Assembly (NCBI RefSeq): GCF_905475395.1
Contig: NC_058338.1
Span: forward strand, 47,341,935-47,405,934
Direction: 5' to 3'
From: Chrysoperla carnea
Lineage: Eukaryota > Arthropoda > Insecta > Neuroptera > Chrysopidae
Length of the DNA: 64,000 bases
Positions 11,399 to 23,417 of this stretch are shown in pieces (position 1 is the stretch's first letter; each line of letters begins with the position of its first letter). The position numbers and the translations under genes were made by a program. Under the pieces are notes generated by a model. The model was not told where the DNA came from. It saw nothing but the letters and a program-made list of their open reading frames with translations, and did not search any database.

Positions 11399-12901
11399 AA
11401 TAAAGCCATACATATAAATTTACAGGCCTTTTTTTAGAAAACTTACTCTTAGACTCTTAGAAAATTCAATAGAATTTCGAAAATTTTTAACCTACTGTTT
11501 ATGTTTCTTTTAGTTTTATACACAGCTTCTTATAACCTTAAATGAAAGTAGATTAGTTTCTGCAATGCATCGGCAACGATATTAAAAATTAATAGGCCTC
11601 TTCCACATTTTCGCGAAGTAGGACGAAGTTAGGCGAGTAATGAGAATGTGAGCGTAGTTGATATTTGTAGTGCCTCGCCTGTCCTCACCTCGCATTGCCC
11701 GACTTCGGTAAAAAAGCGTTTTTTTGTACCCAAGTCAAAGGAAACGCGATTCATCCACGCGAGTAGTGGCGAGTATCATCTCCACATTTTCGTGATTACT
11801 TGTGTAGTTCAGTTTACTAGTTGTGTTATAACGCACTGAGAGCTACTGCAACATCTGTTGTCTTTTCGATGTCAGCCTTTCAATGAGATACTTGAGCCAT
11901 AGCAAGTAAGATGAGTGTGTGATGGTGAGTGCTCTACTTCGCTTGACTTTGGTGAGTATCCTCGGCGGGGGTACGCCGCGAGATTGTGGATCGAGGGTTA
12001 AAATTTACATAGATAGAACTCGAAAATACTGACTCCAAAGACTTTTATAAGAATCTATTGTCCCATAATTCACATAGTTACTTTTCGCCGCATTGCAGCG
12101 CGCCATAGCAAGCCCTTGTACCTATAGTATTATGATATCACCAAATTCTTAACAAAAGCCCTGTATATAATATGTTTGAAAAAATAACATTTTTTTTAAG
12201 TATTAAAAATTTCAGTTGGGAAATTGTCATGTTTTCAAGTTGAATATTCAAATAAAATGATTGATGGAATATTTGCGTAAGTTGCATGTACATTATGTGA
12301 ACGTTTTTAAGAAGGTTTTTGGTTTTTTCCGATAAAAATAATATAACAAAAAAATTTTCCCAAACTCTGACTTTGTAAAATTGAGACTGTATATTGCCTA
12401 TTTATTATATGCATTATTTTAACAATTATTTTCCTGTATATTAAAATACATTTGTGGATACACATGATTCATGATTTTACAAGGTATTCTATGTTCTTAA
12501 CATAAAATTTATTTAATTAATTTTTGAACATTGATTGCAAATATTCAACAATATCGTACAACCGATTGATAGATTTCTTAAATCATAAAAATAGGGTATC
12601 AAAGAGGCTTTTTCTTTGTTTATAGCACAATAAAAGCTGAAAGCAGCCTTTGAATACTAATGTACCAAAATGCCAAATACAACAATCGATGGTCCGCTCA
12701 AAGTAATGTTTTTATGTCAAGTTATTTAAAAGCAAAAAAAAAAATGAAAATTTGGAAGGTTTCGGCATCTAATTTAAAACCCTACTAACGCGCAGTCTCA
12801 AAAGTGCTAGGGTTGCGTTAATGAACGCTATGTATAAATAAAAAAACGATTTTTGTCCATTATTTTGGAGACCATCAACTTTATGAAGTTTATGAATAGT
12901 T
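11399..12901. other. Intergenic, nothing recognised
   Basis: The part at 11600-12120 is less AT-rich than its surroundings, with short TCGCG and GTAGG motifs, and looks like old repeat DNA. There is no supported coding sequence. Confidence 0.3.
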
Positions 12902-13293
12902 TCAAACAAAAATTGTCGGAAATTTTTTTCAGTAAAAAAAATGTAGAATCAAAAATTTTTTTTTATATGCTAAATAACAATATCTTGAAACTAATTGATT
13001 TTATAAAAAAAAAAAAAATCAAAAAAAGTTGTTGGAAAATTGTTTTTCTAAAAAAAATGTAGAGTGAACAATTTCGAAATCTTTAGCCGTTTTCAAAACG
13101 ATCAATTTCAAATTTATTTTTCGTTAATTATTCATTCATTAAGAGAAATATATACAAAATTGATCGTTTTGAAAACGGCTAAGGATATCGAAATTGTTGT
13201 TCACTCTACATTTTTTTTAGAAAAACAATTTTCCAACAACTTTCGTTTGAAAATTTTTTTTCAACAACTTTTGTTTGAAAAAATTTTCGACAG
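12902..13293. repeat. Large foldback MITE, about 390 bp
   Basis: The inner arms are clear: 13031-13108 (through TAGAGTGAACAATTTCGAAA and GCCGTTTTCAAAACGATCAA) is the inverse of 13158-13238. The match extends outward with gaps to TTCAAACAAAAATTGTCGG at 12902 and TTTGTTTGAAAAAATTTTCGACAG ending at 13293. The short open frames inside it are artefacts of the palindrome. Confidence 0.75.
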
Positions 13294-13688
13294 TTAGTAG
13301 TATTTATAAGAAAGTATATATTGTGATTTATAAAGAAGTGTTCCAAAATTAACGCAAGAATCCCGAATCAGATGTTAATCTTGGGACACCCTTTATTAAT
13401 ATTATTATTATACAAAAGTGATAGAATTTTACTTATTTTGTATAAAAACTTTAATAAGAAAAGAATAATCTTTGTTAATTTGTTTTATGAAAATATACAA
13501 TATGATTTTTCATGAAAATTTAAAACACTTTTGTTTGTTTTTTAAAAATAAATAAAAAACGTTATATATTTTAAATTTTGTTTTATTTTTTAAATTTTCT
13601 ATCCTATTTTTTCTTTCAGAACAAAATTATCAATTAATTAATTATTTAGTAAAGGTAAGTATTAAGTTAATTATATTGTTATAAATAA

Positions 13689-13760
13689 GCCCGGTGGCAG
13701 GGTGGATATAGCATTCCCCTATGAAACCAAGGTACGCTGGTTCGCATCCTGGTGTGGATA
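13689..13760 (+). repeat. tRNA-like head of a SINE-like composite
   Basis: The sequence GGTGGCAGGGTGG resembles an A box, and GGTTCGCATCC about 40 bases later resembles a B box (GGTTCGANNCC). It does not fold as a functional tRNA, so a tRNA-derived SINE head is likely. An inverted relative lies at 15113-15185. Confidence 0.45.
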
Positions 13761-13951
13761 ATATTTTTACTTTTAAATTAAAATTATTTTTCCTGTTGTT
13801 TAAACTTTCCATTCTTTTTATAGTTAAAATTATCTATATAAACCGCCTTCTTGCCATAAATAATGTTAATTATACATATGTCATAAATCACTATTCATTC
13901 TGTCAGGGGGTGGGAATTTAAATAATCATAAATATATCTCACTCTTTAAAA

Positions 13952-14305
13952 TCATGTTCTCCTGTTACAAAATATTAAAAATATGTACAAAAATGGCTTG
14001 GTTATGCTAAAATAAGAAACTTTTTAATAGGAGAACATGTCATATAGTTTATGTCACTCCTATTCTCCTATTACAAAATATTAAAATTTTATATTTATAA
14101 AATTAATAAAATCGCTCGTTGAGACTAAAATTTGAAATTTTGTAACGGGAGAACATGTTATAACTTTATCCCACTTTTTTATAACATATTCGCCTATTAC
14201 AAAATATTAAAAAAATACTTACTTTCCTTGCTTTTTTGTTGAACATGCTAAAATATATTCTTGTTAAATGAAATTTTATAAGATTTTGCAATAGGAGAAC
14301 ATGTT
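13952..14305. repeat. Three tandem palindromic units
   Basis: Three successive hairpin units (about 13952-14040, 14055-14160 and 14180-14305) each begin with a variant of TTCTCCTATTACAAAATATT and end with a variant of AATAGGAGAACATGT. The arms within each unit are complementary, so the tract is a tandem array of inverted repeats with diverged loops. Confidence 0.8.
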
Positions 14306-14351
14306 ATTTCACAAAAAAAAAAAAATTATGTTAGTGCCACTTTCCTACTTA

Positions 14352-14950
14352 CAGTGGTGGATTTACACTAGGGGCAGTCGGGGCTAGTGCCCAGGGCGGC
14401 AAATTTTCTAGGGCGGCAAAATTTGGAATGTGAGAAAATATTTTCTATACAATATATAATTAACTAATTCTTTTAAATAAACATTTTATTTTTCAAGAAA
14501 TATAATTTATGCATTATGTATCAAATCAAAATTTTGTATATTATAATATGGGAAATTTAAGTGAAAACTATTAAAATAGTTTAATTAATTTATTTCCATA
14601 AAGGTTTGCAAAAATAAAATTTGATATTTTTATTTTCTGGAATTGATAAATTAATATACTTTTTTTGAAGAATTAAAAATATTTTCTAATTATGTATGTC
14701 TTTTTGATAACAGAAACTTTAATTGATCAATGAATTTTCCTAAAATTGGAGAATTATCAAATAATACTAATTAATTTTAATTTAAAAGAACAGTAATAAA
14801 TAATATGTAATACATAATAAATTTTCTGCAATTAATTAGTTATTCTATTTTTTAAAAAATAAGATATCAAAACTATTAAAATAAAATTTCAGTCATAGGG
14901 CGGCATTTTCTAAAGTGCCCCAGAGCGGCAGAAATTTAAATCCGGCCCTG
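14352..14950. mobile_element. Non-autonomous hAT element, 599 bp
   Basis: The ends are CAGTGGTGGATTTAC and AAATCCGGCCCTG (inverse CAGGGCCGGATTT), typical hAT termini. The element is flanked by perfect 8-bp target duplications CCTACTTA (14344-14351 and 14951-14958), as hAT transposases make. Subterminal GGGCGGCA motifs occur in both halves. There is no transposase reading frame. A longer copy in the opposite orientation is at 44670-45635. It sits inside the composite repeat bounded by the tRNA-like segments. Confidence 0.92.
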
Positions 14951-15112
14951 CCTACTTACGTCATAAATCACTCTTCTGCCAGGTGGTGGGAATTAAAATA
15001 ACATAAAATACACCTCGTTCTCTTTTACTTATTTGTCGCTTTTGGTTATCATAAAAATTTTCTAAAAAAATGATTTTCTCGCGACATAATTACTTACTTA
15101 ATTAAAAATTAA

Positions 15113-15185
15113 TCGGCACAATGTTAGATACGAACCAAGGTACTCTGTAATAGAAGGCGACTGGGCTAGCCATTGCTCCACCTTT
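15113..15185 (-). repeat. Inverted tRNA-like segment
   Basis: On the minus strand it reads GGTGGAGCAATGGCTAGCCC (A-box-like) and later CCTTGGTTCGTATC (B-box-like). It resembles the segment at 13689-13760 in opposite orientation. Together they bracket the hairpin array and the hAT insertion. Confidence 0.4.
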
Positions 15186-15413
15186 GACATATAATATTTC
15201 TCAATAATGTAATATACATACCTTTTACTCATCTTTTTTGAATGAAAAATGATTCTTCCAAAACAATTTTAAATGTAAAAACTTAACACCTTCTAGGAAT
15301 TAATTTTGTAAGGATTTGGAAAAAAAAATATTGTTTTCCCCAGAATTTTTATTTATCATAATAGTTACTCAATGGAACATTATAAAAAAAATTATTAGGT
15401 TTCGAATTATTTA

Positions 15414-16852
15414 TTATTTTTTGTAATCAATATAACCAAAATTTTCAACATCCATGAACATTTTAATACCAAACTACAACAGAAAAATTAGAAAAAATTG
15501 CAACAATGAAGCTTTATTCATTTTTGAGAAAGCACTAACCTCTGATGCATGTTGTTGGAAACATAATTTTAATTTTCTAGCCAATTCACAAACATCTCCT
15601 TCTTCTACTTTCTCGACTGAAATTTAGAAAAAAAATTTAAGAAATAAAAATTTTCATATAGAACAATTTTAATATAATTTACCAGCCCTTTCACATCGGT
15701 CCGTCAATTTTCGGAAATTATCTAAAGTCTTATCTTCACGTAAATATTTAGGTAACATATCGTAAATACCATCTTTATTATATTTATGATCTTCGTTAAT
15801 CTGGAAAACATTTTTCAAATTAAGAAAATTCATTCAACGATACAAGAACGCTACCAGCTTGTTGGTCCCGATTTAGGATGGTGGGCAGGAAAAATTTATA
15901 GAAGTAAAATATATAAAAAAAAATTTTTTTTAATTGAAAACATTAAATTCGAGGGATTTGCGACGGCAAAAAATGATGTGGAACGCCACAGACTTACAAA
16001 ATTTTGATGTAAAGATATATTTACGTGATTGTTTCATACGTATCTGTAATCTGATCGTGGTCAAATTTTTAATTTGGAATCTTACTTAAGAGGTTCGTAA
16101 AGCAATGATTGTGGTTTTTTCATAAATCACTGCCAAATTTTTAACATTTTGATAGAAATTTATGGTTTTATCTCGGAAATCAGAATACAAATTTCTATAT
16201 GTCAATTAAACAATGATCAAATAAAACTGAATAAGAAAGTACTGGGTCTGTCGTACAAGGTCATAGCCGTCACGACTTACTACACCATGTTACAAAATAG
16301 TAATTGAAATAATTGTAGCGATTCAAGGGCGTCCCCAGTCTATTAGCCTGTAGAGTATATAAATTTTTTTAAATTGGTTCAACTGGTATTTGGTTAATTT
16401 TTTCTTCTTTCTATCCTGAGTCTTTAGTTTTGTTTCTAGTTTTTTTTTTATTATTTTAAACAAAAATAACTTACGATTCCATATTCAATAAATTCACACG
16501 CAATCATACATTTCCCAGTTTCCGTTTCAGGAATTTTTCCTTCGTCCAAAGCTTCCAAATCATCTGAAAATTAAAATGTTTTTTTTTGACTAAATTTGTT
16601 GATTAATATAAAAATTGATCACACCATAAGTCGCGCCAGATTCTTCTTCGCATTTGTCTCGTACTTCTTCGACTCTTGTTGCTAAATATTTAAAGTAGGC
16701 TTCGATATCCTAAAACAATTTTCAGTACAAATTTCTTCAAAATTTCAGTAGGAAAAAATTCGACTTTTTTTTACCTGTTCTGGTGGTGCAGCTTGAATTA
16801 ATTCAAAAAAGCAAAAACTCAAAATTAAAGATAGCTTCAAATAATTTCTCAT
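15414..16852 (-). CDS. Odorant-binding protein, six exons, 168 aa, complete
   Basis: Exons in reading order: 16775-16852, 16625-16709, 16475-16563, 15683-15800, 15540-15616, 15414-15473. All introns have GT/AG ends and phases 0, 1, 0, 1, 0. The last acceptor has a strong pyrimidine tract, and AATAAA overlaps the stop. Residues 1-21 form a signal peptide (MRNYLKLSLILSFCFFELIQ). The six cysteines are at 46, 73, 77, 120, 133 and 142. The spacing is C1-X26-C2-X3-C3-X42-C4-X12-C5-X8-C6, with GKCMIACEF at C2-C3 and CELARKLKLC at C5-C6. This is the textbook classic OBP pattern: a secreted carrier of small hydrophobic ligands, often odorants or pheromones. It is the most canonical member of the cluster, with Glu/Lys-rich helices. 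The ligand cannot be told from sequence. Confidence 0.93.
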
Positions 16853-17689
16853 AATTACAGCAATTAATATTTCGATGTTTTATTCAAATAAATAAAAATT
16901 AATGAATAAATATTTCACAAAGGCTGGTGAAGTAAAAATTTGTTGGAGAAAAATTTTTTTATAAAAAACTAAAAAAGTTAATGATTACAACATTATTCTA
17001 TTAATATTAATATTTTATTGACAAAAAATTACATGTAAACTAAAAAAAATGATGGAATTATGATTGAAGTTCGAAGAGTTATTTATCTATTTGCGTATAG
17101 TTTTCATACAGAGGTGGACTTAATACAATTGGACTGTTGAATAAAAGTAAAAGTAAATTTTTATATTTTATTTTAATTCTTTAATATAAATAATCATGAT
17201 ATTTGCCACGAAAACTTTTTTTAAAGTTATGTATAATTAAATATTAGCTAATTGGGTTTGTTCTTTATTTTCCAATCCGTTGAATAGTTATATGTTATTA
17301 GTTTTTAAAAATCTTAATAATTTTTGGGAAAAAAGTTTTTCTTGTTTATTCATAAATATTTAATAATAAAAAAATTGATAAAATTTAAACGAATAAATAG
17401 CCCCACTTTGCGTCACGGTGGATATCCCATTCGAAACTAACTAATAATAACGATGGTTATATATAATGTATAAGTAATAACAATATGCACAATGACGGCA
17501 GACCAAGCACATCATGTTTCGCATGTTAACAAAAATCATTTGTTAAAATTAAATCTTATTTAGGTATTTTATGTATATCAAAAAATTTATTTAATTAATA
17601 TTATGTGCAAAATCAATTTCATGAAAATACCCAAATAATTCATAGTTCAAAAACGTTTTTGGACACGTACTATGCTTGTTTCGTAGTAA
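16853..17689. other. Upstream region of the 15414-16852 OBP gene
   Basis: AT-rich spacer that should hold the OBP promoter. No clear TATA or initiator can be picked out from the background, and no gene is seen. Confidence 0.3.
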
Positions 17690-17790
17690 ATTTGTATACC
17701 CCGTATATATGTAATATATATCAAAATACTTATACTAAGATTAGCTCCAAGTTTGTAACGCTTAAAAATATTGATGCTACGAAAAAAATT
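17690..17790 (+). repeat. Fragment of the 55-kb dispersed repeat family
   Basis: It shares the start of that family: TATATATGTAATATATATCA, then CCAAGTTTGTAACGCTTAAA and TATTGATGCTACGAA. It is truncated after about 100 bp. Confidence 0.7.
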
Positions 17791-17809
17791 TCGGTGGATG
17801 AACGGTTTG

Positions 17810-18060
17810 TTTGAAAGGTAATTTAATCGAGAATGTTTATAGGTATGTTCAATTGCGAGTTTAAAGCTCCTTACCCGAAACAACTAGTTAAGAGGCGATG
17901 ATCTTTAAACGGCTGAAAAGATTTTTTTCAAACATAGCTAAGAACACTCTAAATCAAATTACCTTTCAAACAAACAAAAATAAAAATCGGTTCATCCGTT
18001 TAAGAGCTACGATTCCACAAACGGACCATTCAGACCTGATTTCATGTCGGGAGTATCTTT
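17810..18060. repeat. Dispersed repeat with AAACGGCTGAA core
   Basis: Inverted GGTAATTTAAT and AAATTACCTTTCAAAC segments and phrases such as TTAAACGGCTGAAAAGATTT and CGGTTCATCCGTTTAAGAG resemble the repeat at 56030-56330. It is probably an old transposon fragment. Confidence 0.45.
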
Positions 18061-18719
18061 AAATTTTTAATTTAATATTATCTTATCATACATTTTTCTG
18101 GTCAATTTCCTAGTTTTAATAGACATCCCTTAGTTTTTAAGAGTGCGGGATTAATGAAACTCTACCGAGACGAAATGATTGTTGTATGTTTTTTAATTAT
18201 ATGCATTTAAAAATTGTTTTTGTTTTTTTTGATATACAGTTTTATTTCGTGTATTGCGATATTTATTTTTTATTTTAATAACTGCGAATAAAAATAGTTT
18301 TAATAACATTTTTTTTTTCTTCAAATATGGAGATCCCATTTCGTTAAAGTAAATATACTTAGTAGTTTTAAGTTTCTGGAATAATTTTTTTAAGCCACAT
18401 CTGAAAATGACATTGAATAATGTGATGTTATCATAATTTCCGTGCATTTCACTACATTATGTCAATTGCAAATTATATATCTTTCAATAATTCATAATTG
18501 TAAATAATTTAAAGTTTATTTCAAAATGTATGTCCATTAAAAATATTAATATCTAGTAGGTAACTATCTAGAAATGTTAGATATTCATGATGCTAGATGT
18601 GTTCAATGCGTGTCATTAAATTGATACCGACAATTTGAGGACATACTTTGAACATATCTAGTGTCTGCTTCAAAAATGCATGTTTTCAGTATATCTTGCC
18701 ATGATTCTAAAATCTAACA

Positions 18720-19010
18720 ATCATTGACATTACCCCTCTTCGAGAAATCATATTTACGATTTCTCGAAACCCTCCTCCATCTTACGTAAGATTCAATCTC
18801 GTTTTGCCGAATAATAAAACGTTGTTAGAAAAGGATCAATTACACTAAAACTCACAGTTTGACGTAAATTAAAGGTTGTTATTATTTAGTACAGAGACTT
18901 TAGTTAGCGATGTACATAAATTATTTCTAATATTAAATTTCAACTTGTAAAATCTTACGTAAGACTGGGTTTAACTTCAACCCCTCCCAGCACATGAATA
19001 GATTTTTTAA
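18720..19010. repeat. Dispersed repeat with CTTACGTAAG motifs, copy 1
   Basis: CTTACGTAAGATTCAATC near the left end and AAAATCTTACGTAAGACTGG near the right end bracket a segment containing TTTGACGTAAATTAAAG and CCGAATAATAAAACG. The same blocks appear in inverse order at 35385-35640. Confidence 0.7.
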
Positions 19011-20292
19011 GACAAAAAAACTGAAAACTGACGAGATATAATATTTCTAACTATTTTAGATTTAAGGTATTTCCAGCATGATATTTGCAGTTACAATGCT
19101 AAAACTATGGTAAAACTCACTTTTCGACAGAGTTCAACGAATTTTTTTTCACAAGAATAGGGCTTACTATTAAATTCCAAAGTTTCAGAAATTTTCGAAA
19201 AACACAAGATAATTATTTAATGCCTGAGTTCCCAGTTTTGAAAATTTACGCCAAAATAATATCTCGAGAACTAAACGACATGGTGCAATTTTTTTTATTT
19301 TAAAAACAACCTTTCAACTGTCCTACTTTTTTTTTCAATTCTGTCGAAATTATTTTTTAATATCGTAAAAAATAGCTGGAAGGACAGTGAGTTTTACATG
19401 CTTTGACTCTCGAAATCATGAACTTCTGCAACTTCGGGATTTCACAGCTAATTTATTCTGAGTGTTAGCTGAAGTGCTTGATATTTACAATCATTTATTT
19501 TGGGGTATATAAAAAAAGATGAAATTTGTAAACTAGTGATTTATTGACTAAAAGTTTTTTCCAAACTTCCATGACCATAGATAAGAAATATTATAACAGA
19601 TTGTGTACCTAAAATATGATTTTGAATGTGATTTGAATTATAATTATGGATTCTGTTTATGTTATTAAAATAGGAAGTCGTTCGTTCCATTGTATTGTTA
19701 TATAAAATAAATGTATACCTATTTAATAGTTATAATAAACTTCGAATTATATGGTTTGTACATAAATTTATAAAATATAGTATTTATATTTTGAAGTTCA
19801 AGGCTTTTGAGCAATGCAGAATATCGAATATATTCTTATAATTTATAGAAAACTTTCTATTAATACAAAACATTTTCCCTTTTTGGGCATCGCAATGGTG
19901 AAAAATGTGACACTCTACCATATTAAATGAGTTTTTTCTTCACCATTCGTAAGATACTTTTCAATTTAACCATTTGAGTAAAATAACTGATACAATTAAC
20001 TCAAGGAACTAGTTATTCTTTCAACGACTATAAAATATTTTATATTCATGCACGCCATGCATGTTCACGTTGGACATATATTTTCTTTACAATTGAAATA
20101 ATTATCCCAATTAAAAAATTTCAAAATAATAATGGGGTTTAACCTCCGTTTTTCTGACATACGCCTTATCACAGAGGCCACCCACATCATTATTTGTTAA
20201 TCTTTATTTATTAAATTACATTAATTTTTACAATTACATCAATTATCCCAATTAACTTTTCTCTTGACTTGAATCTTGCACTTACACCAGGT
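19011..20292. other. Intergenic, nothing recognised
   Basis: AT-rich DNA without supported coding, RNA or mobile features. Confidence 0.3.
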
Positions 20293-20520
20293 TTATGCAA
20301 AATTATGATTATTATTTTTCTGTTTTTGCCATAAGGGAAATGATTTTGTTTTTACCAGATTTTTCTTAGGGAACCGAACATTATAAAGTTCATCTGCTTG
20401 TGATCTCAGGATCTGCTTTTTTACTGATGAAAATTTTAATAATAAGCCAAGATTATTGTCTTGTTTAAGAAACAATGGAATATAATCTTTTAAAGCAATA
20501 ATAATTATTACATAAACTTA
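20293..20520 (-). CDS. Possible terminal exon of an unidentified gene
   Basis: A minus-strand frame reads ALKDYIPLFLKQDNNLGLLL and continues through LRSQADELYNVRFPKKNLV to KTKSFPLWQKQKNNNHNFA and a stop at 20293. The residue mix looks more protein-like than nearby chance frames. AATAAATAAA follows about 75 bp downstream, as expected for a last exon. A candidate acceptor after TCTTGTCTTCTTAAG lies near 20520. No upstream exon was found and I do not recognise the protein. It could also be a processed pseudogene fragment. Confidence 0.35.
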
Positions 20521-20690
20521 AGAAGACAAGATACTATAATTTTCACAAAAAAGTTTACATCTCTAGAATTAGTAGACACACAGGGCGGTCCAATAATGCA
20601 TTGATGAACTTCATGCATTAGTTACTTGCGTAAATTAACCGAGTGAACCTATGTATATAACTTGAGAACGGAAGGAACAATTTCGATAAT

Positions 20691-20726
20691 TCTATTATTA
20701 TTATTTTTGTTGTTGTTGTTGTTGTT
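20691..20726. repeat. ATT/GTT microsatellite
   Basis: A run of (ATT)n is followed by (TTG)n repeats. Confidence 0.85.
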
Positions 20727-21287
20727 AATTATTGTCAGGAGATGATTCTTTTAAGACAAAATATTAAATGCAATAAATGGAAACGCGTATAAATAATGTA
20801 ATATTACCTTATAATGTACTTATGTATTTATTTGCGCTACCACTATATTTATCTAGAATTGTGAACATATATTTGAATAGTATTGAGGTAGTATTTATTA
20901 TTATTCATGTATCGTGAATAGGTCTTTGTTAGAGCTCCACAGCCGATAAATTTTCCGCTGCGGTTTTCAGACCGATAGCACTTTCAAGTACGTATTGGTC
21001 ATTTAACAAAAAGGGTGCTGTACCGCGGACTATATAACATGGAAAATGTGACCATTACGTAAAAATACCAACCTACTTTTCTTTTTAACTTTAAATGAAT
21101 CAAAAAGTCTAAAAATCTATTTCTCCAGCCTAAAAATTCAATTTTCGTTTTTTATAACAATTTTTGACACCTTTTTTGAACCAAACAGTTTCGGAAATTC
21201 AATTTAGCCATAGACTACATCGGCTACGGAATGTATAGATGACTCCCAGAGTAATACCTACTCTTCCATAAATACAGCTATTAGGTA

Positions 21288-21600
21288 ATGTGCTGGAACT
21301 TAGCAGGGTGATTTTCGAATTTAAAAAAAAGAAAAGTTGTGTTAGAATGTGCTAGAGTTGTGCTACAATGTGCCGTCAAGAAAATTGGAAAATTCAGAAA
21401 AATAGAGAAATGGGGGCCAAAAATTAAATTTTTCGTCAGCCGGGTGATTTTGTTTTTTCGGAAAAAAAAAATTTAATAAAATTGTGCTAGGGTTGTTCTG
21501 TAATGTGCCGTCGAGAAAATTGGGAAATTCGCACATACACAACTCTAGCACAACTTTTATTTTTTTAAATTCGAAATCACCCTGCTAAGTTCTAGCACAT
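21288..21600. mobile_element. Foldback MITE, MULE-like, 313 bp
   Basis: The termini are perfect inverses (ATGTGCT...AGCACAT). They continue into arms of about 65 bp (GAACTTAGCAGGGTGATTT and its inverse). Identical 9-bp duplications TATTAGGTA flank it at 21279-21287 and 21601-21609. Nine-base duplications are typical of Mutator-like elements. An internal CAATGTGCCGTCAAGAAAATTGG is repeated in direct orientation near 21500. It has no coding capacity. Confidence 0.85.
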
Positions 21601-21609
21601 TATTAGGTA

Positions 21610-23417
21610 TTAGTTAGGTATGTTTGGCGTATCATCACTTTTATTGCACAACATTAAATATGTATGTATGCATGTATCAATACTAACTAATTCGATTATA
21701 TTTCAATTTGTATATTTATAAATAAGTTTATATTTAAAAATAAAATCTGTATTGAACGTATTATAAACATTTTAAGATGTAAATATTTATTTTTAAAAGC
21801 GTCCATGAAAACAAAAAACGATAATTAAGATGACTTAACAGCAAGAAGAAACAAATTTAAATACAAAATTATACAAAACATAAAAGAATTTAAATAAATA
21901 AATATTTATTTTTATTAAAACATTCATTTTATTTCAATCATCAATAATTGAAAGAAACACATTTTACAATCAGCAATATTTCTAAGTGTACCTATTTAAA
22001 GAACTACGAGCTGGATAGCAACTTCCAGTAAGAGGCTTGATTTTGACCCATAATAATAATATAAAAAAATTTAATTTACCATGTTTTTATAGTGGACTAA
22101 AAAGTATAAAATAATTTTTGAAATCCTCATGAAGGTTTAAACTTTATACAGATTTATAATTTTTTCTAAATTGTCCTGAAAATTCATACTTGGCAACTTT
22201 TGAGACCTAATAAAATATGTGTAAGATTAAAACGAAAAATTTCGTCATTTTCGTTTTCATCATCTTTTTCGCCTCCTTTTCGTTTTCTCTCTAGCTCATC
22301 GGGAAGTTTGTTTAAAATTAATTACAAAATTCCATCCGGGCAGACATACAAGAAAGCGAGTTAATAAAAACATGGTAAAATAGACATATTTAACAATAAT
22401 GGTCATATGACAAAGGGATATGATATACAAGATATTTATATAATTTACACCCAGATTTGACCGTAGGAAAAGAAAAAAAACTAATTAAAAGTTAAGACCT
22501 TAATTAAAAAATTTAAAAAAATAAAAAACCGGGTCAATCGGCTTCATTAAGTGCCTACGTACTATTTTTTTTGTTTTTTTTTTAAATTTTAAATTTGCAA
22601 TTTTAATGATGTATTATGTGATAACTTAGTTAAAGAAGCGTAGCCAACGAAGTTAGACGAAAAATTTTCCATTTTTGGCTCAGTTTTCGAAATATCTCAG
22701 ATTGAAAATTTCGATTATATTTATTTAGTCTTTGATATTATGAAAACTAAGCCGTAGATATATCAAAGTTTATTATTCCTACATTTCATCTAAATTCATA
22801 ATTACTCCAAGCGTCTTAGGGTTTCACCTTGGAATCTAACGGAATAAGCAGAATTTTTGTGCAAACCTTTATTTTGATAGTACAAATGTTGTCTCAAAAG
22901 TCACATATGATTACCCGTGCGCGTCCTTAAATATTCAAGGTCAAAGGTCGCGAAAATAAGTTTTTTGTGAATATCTCGTTTCTTTTGCCTTCAATCGTAT
23001 TAACATTTATTGACTACAAATATGAAGTCAAATTAGCACTAGGTCAAATTTTTAAGCTAATTAAATTACTCATGTATCTAGATTGATTGAATGGCTCTTA
23101 GTTCATAGTAATAGATAGTTTAATTATCCTAAAATTGACCTTTAAACCTGTAAAAATTAATTATATTTATTAAACCGTCGCCGTGTCATTCATAAAGGTA
23201 TTACAGTTAAATTGTAACAGACAAACTCAAATGGTTACAAAAATTAGGGTAGTTGTTACTTATTGAAATTGAAAATCTTTTTATTTGAAAGCTGGTGCTT
23301 CCCATGTGGTCCCATTTCAATTTGATCCAGTTCTGACAATGGCATCCATGAGTAAACCATATTAAAAAAAAACATATTATTCCCCAAACCTGTGGCGTCG
23401 CCTTCTAAGTTTTTTAT
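21610..23417. other. Intergenic, mostly old repeats
   Basis: AT-rich DNA. The part at 22680-23130, with phrases such as AATATCTCGTTTCTTTTGCC, resembles generic transposon filler. No gene is supported. Confidence 0.3.

Noticed and set aside
11079-11417. 112-codon plus-strand frame
   Set aside because: It lies wholly in the foldback repeat, and its internal repeat of KKTK/QKLVSKKSKLNTN follows the DNA repeat.
13620-13654. 35-nt plus-strand segment with strong acceptor and GTAAGT donor
   Set aside because: It resembles a mini-exon, but only one short open phase and no neighbouring exon could be found. It may be a chance match in AT-rich DNA.
13689-13760. Functional tRNA gene
   Set aside because: The A- and B-box-like motifs are present but no acceptor stem or proper anticodon arm can be drawn.
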